Below, piece by piece: positions 5,662-6,194 of a stretch of 6,194 nt of DNA. The notes under the pieces were generated by a model. That model was not told where the DNA came from and searched no databases. It saw nothing but the letters and a program-made list of their open reading frames with translations. Numbering within the stretch: the first letter of the stretch is position 1; every line of letters starts with the position of its first letter. Both the position numbers and the translations under genes were made by a program. The DNA is from Clostridia bacterium (GTDB lineage Bacteria > Bacillota > Clostridia > CAKSNL01 > HGM11501). Location: the NCBI GenBank assembly GCA_017390225.1, contig JAFPCL010000098.1:1-6194 (forward strand), in the 5' to 3' direction.

Positions 5662-6194
5662 ATGGCTTTATTTGAAAGTTATGAAAGAAGAATCGACCAG
5701 ATCAACGCAGAGCTTGCAAAGCACGGCATTGCTTCCATCGAAGAAGCAAAGAAAATCTGCGATGATAAGGGCATCGATGTATACAATATCGTTAAGGGCA
5801 TTCAGCCCATCTGCTTTGAAAATGCTTGCTGGGCATACATTGTAGGCGCAGCTATCGCTATCAAAGACGGTTGCACCAAGGCTGCCGACGCCGCTGAAAA
5901 AATCGGTGTAGGTCTGCAGTCCTTCTGCATCCCCGGTTCTGTTGCCGACGACCGTAAGGTTGGTCTTGGCCACGGTAACCTGGGCGCTATGCTTCTGCGT
6001 GAAGAAACCAAGTGCTTCGCTTTCCTGGCAGGTCACGAATCCTTTGCTGCTGCTGAAGGTGCTATCGGTATCGGTCTGCAGTCCTTCTGCATCCCCGGCT
6101 CGGTTGCAGAAAACCGTAAGGTAGGTCTGGGCCACGGTAACCTCGGCTCCATGCTTCTGTCCGAGGAGACCGAGTGCTTCTGCTTCCTCGCAGG
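5662..6194 (+). CDS. GGGtGRT family protein, 3' end cut off by window edge, with internal tandem duplication
   Basis: The first 177 residues are visible. The opening MALFESYERRIDQIN, then EEAKKICDDKGID, IVKGIQPICFENACWAY and LGHGNLGAMLL are what I recall as the N-terminal half of the GGGtGRT family, whose function is unknown and whose usual length is about 330 residues. The motif that names the family lies further on and is not in the window, so the assignment rests on remembered N-terminal similarity. No signal peptide or membrane helix is evident, so it is probably cytoplasmic. It is unusually cysteine-rich (C33, 51, 56, 71, 89, 118, 143, 172, 174), which with the scaffold-like neighbour hints at metal or Fe-S binding. 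Residues 81-134 are repeated from 135 onward; I remember relatives as having a single copy followed by a different sequence after HESFAAAEGAIGI. The second copy may be a real duplication or an assembly join. It follows the scaffold gene by 19 bp in one operon. Confidence 0.85.
   Translation, partial: MALFESYERRIDQINAELAKHGIASIEEAKKICDDKGIDVYNIVKGIQPICFENACWAYIVGAAIAIKDGCTKAADAAEKIGVGLQSFCIPGSVADDRKVGLGHGNLGAMLLREETKCFAFLAGHESFAAAEGAIGIGLQSFCIPGSVAENRKVGLGHGNLGSMLLSEETECFCFLA
5902..6063 (+). repeat. In-frame tandem repeat inside the GGGtGRT gene, unit 1 (162 bp, 54 codons)
   Basis: This unit encodes residues 81-134, from IGVGLQSFCIPGSVA through LGHGNLGAMLL to GHESFAAAEGA. It begins with ATCGGT, which recurs at 6064, exactly 162 bp later. 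Comparing 5911-6032 with 6073-6194 by eye gives 20 differences in 122 bases (about 84% identity); the first 24 bases of that stretch are identical. Confidence 0.9.
6064..6194 (+). repeat. In-frame tandem repeat inside the GGGtGRT gene, unit 2 (cut by window edge)
   Basis: This unit encodes residues 135 onward (IGIGLQSFCIPGSVA, LGHGNLGSMLL, ECFCFLAG). Over 40 comparable codons, 34 residues match unit 1; the six changes are D/E, D/N, A/S, R/S, K/E and A/C. Nine further codons differ silently, so this is not a fresh exact copy. The window ends before the end of the unit, so the total copy number is unknown. Confidence 0.88.

Noticed and set aside
5668..6135. Antisense open frame of 155 codons opposite the GGGtGRT gene
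   Set aside because: It is a shadow of a strongly codon-biased gene; its internal repetition simply mirrors the tandem repeat on the plus strand.

Overview
The window looks like chromosomal DNA of a Bacillota (Firmicutes) bacterium, probably a Clostridia- or Negativicutes-type anaerobe. The grounds are a single long bifunctional Rel protein directly downstream of recJ, strong AAGGAG-type ribosome binding sites, sigma-A consensus promoters, and a NifU-like / GGGtGRT gene pair that I associate from memory with such anaerobes. Genus cannot be judged from the sequence. No tRNA, rRNA, CRISPR array, insertion sequence or phage gene was seen.

Left side (1-4763, minus strand): a tightly packed three-gene operon transcribed right to left, recJ (single-strand exonuclease) -> rel/relA ((p)ppGpp synthetase/hydrolase) -> a metallo-beta-lactamase-fold hydrolase that runs off the left edge. 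recJ and rel are 6 bp apart and in the same reading frame; rel and the hydrolase gene overlap by 11 bp. A perfect-consensus sigma-A promoter (TTGACA, 17 bp, TATAAT) lies just upstream of recJ.

Middle (4764-4940): an AT-rich divergent intergenic region of 177 bp. It holds the recJ promoter, an extended -10 promoter facing right, and two short perfect inverted repeats next to the right-facing promoter that could be operator sites. No gene was found in it.

Right side (4941-6194, plus strand): a two-gene operon. The first gene encodes a 233-residue NifU/IscU-like iron-sulfur scaffold-type protein. The second, cut by the right edge, encodes a member of the functionally uncharacterised GGGtGRT family. 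Both have strong ribosome binding sites and codon choice suggesting high expression.

The most unusual signal is in the last gene: a 54-codon segment is repeated in tandem and in frame, with the two copies about 84% identical in DNA. It is either a real internal duplication in an otherwise well-conserved protein or a chimeric join near a contig end. The least understood biology is the scaffold/GGGtGRT pair itself. The left operon combines DNA repair, stringent response and a housekeeping hydrolase and is conventional, although the apt and dtd genes often found in this cluster are absent.
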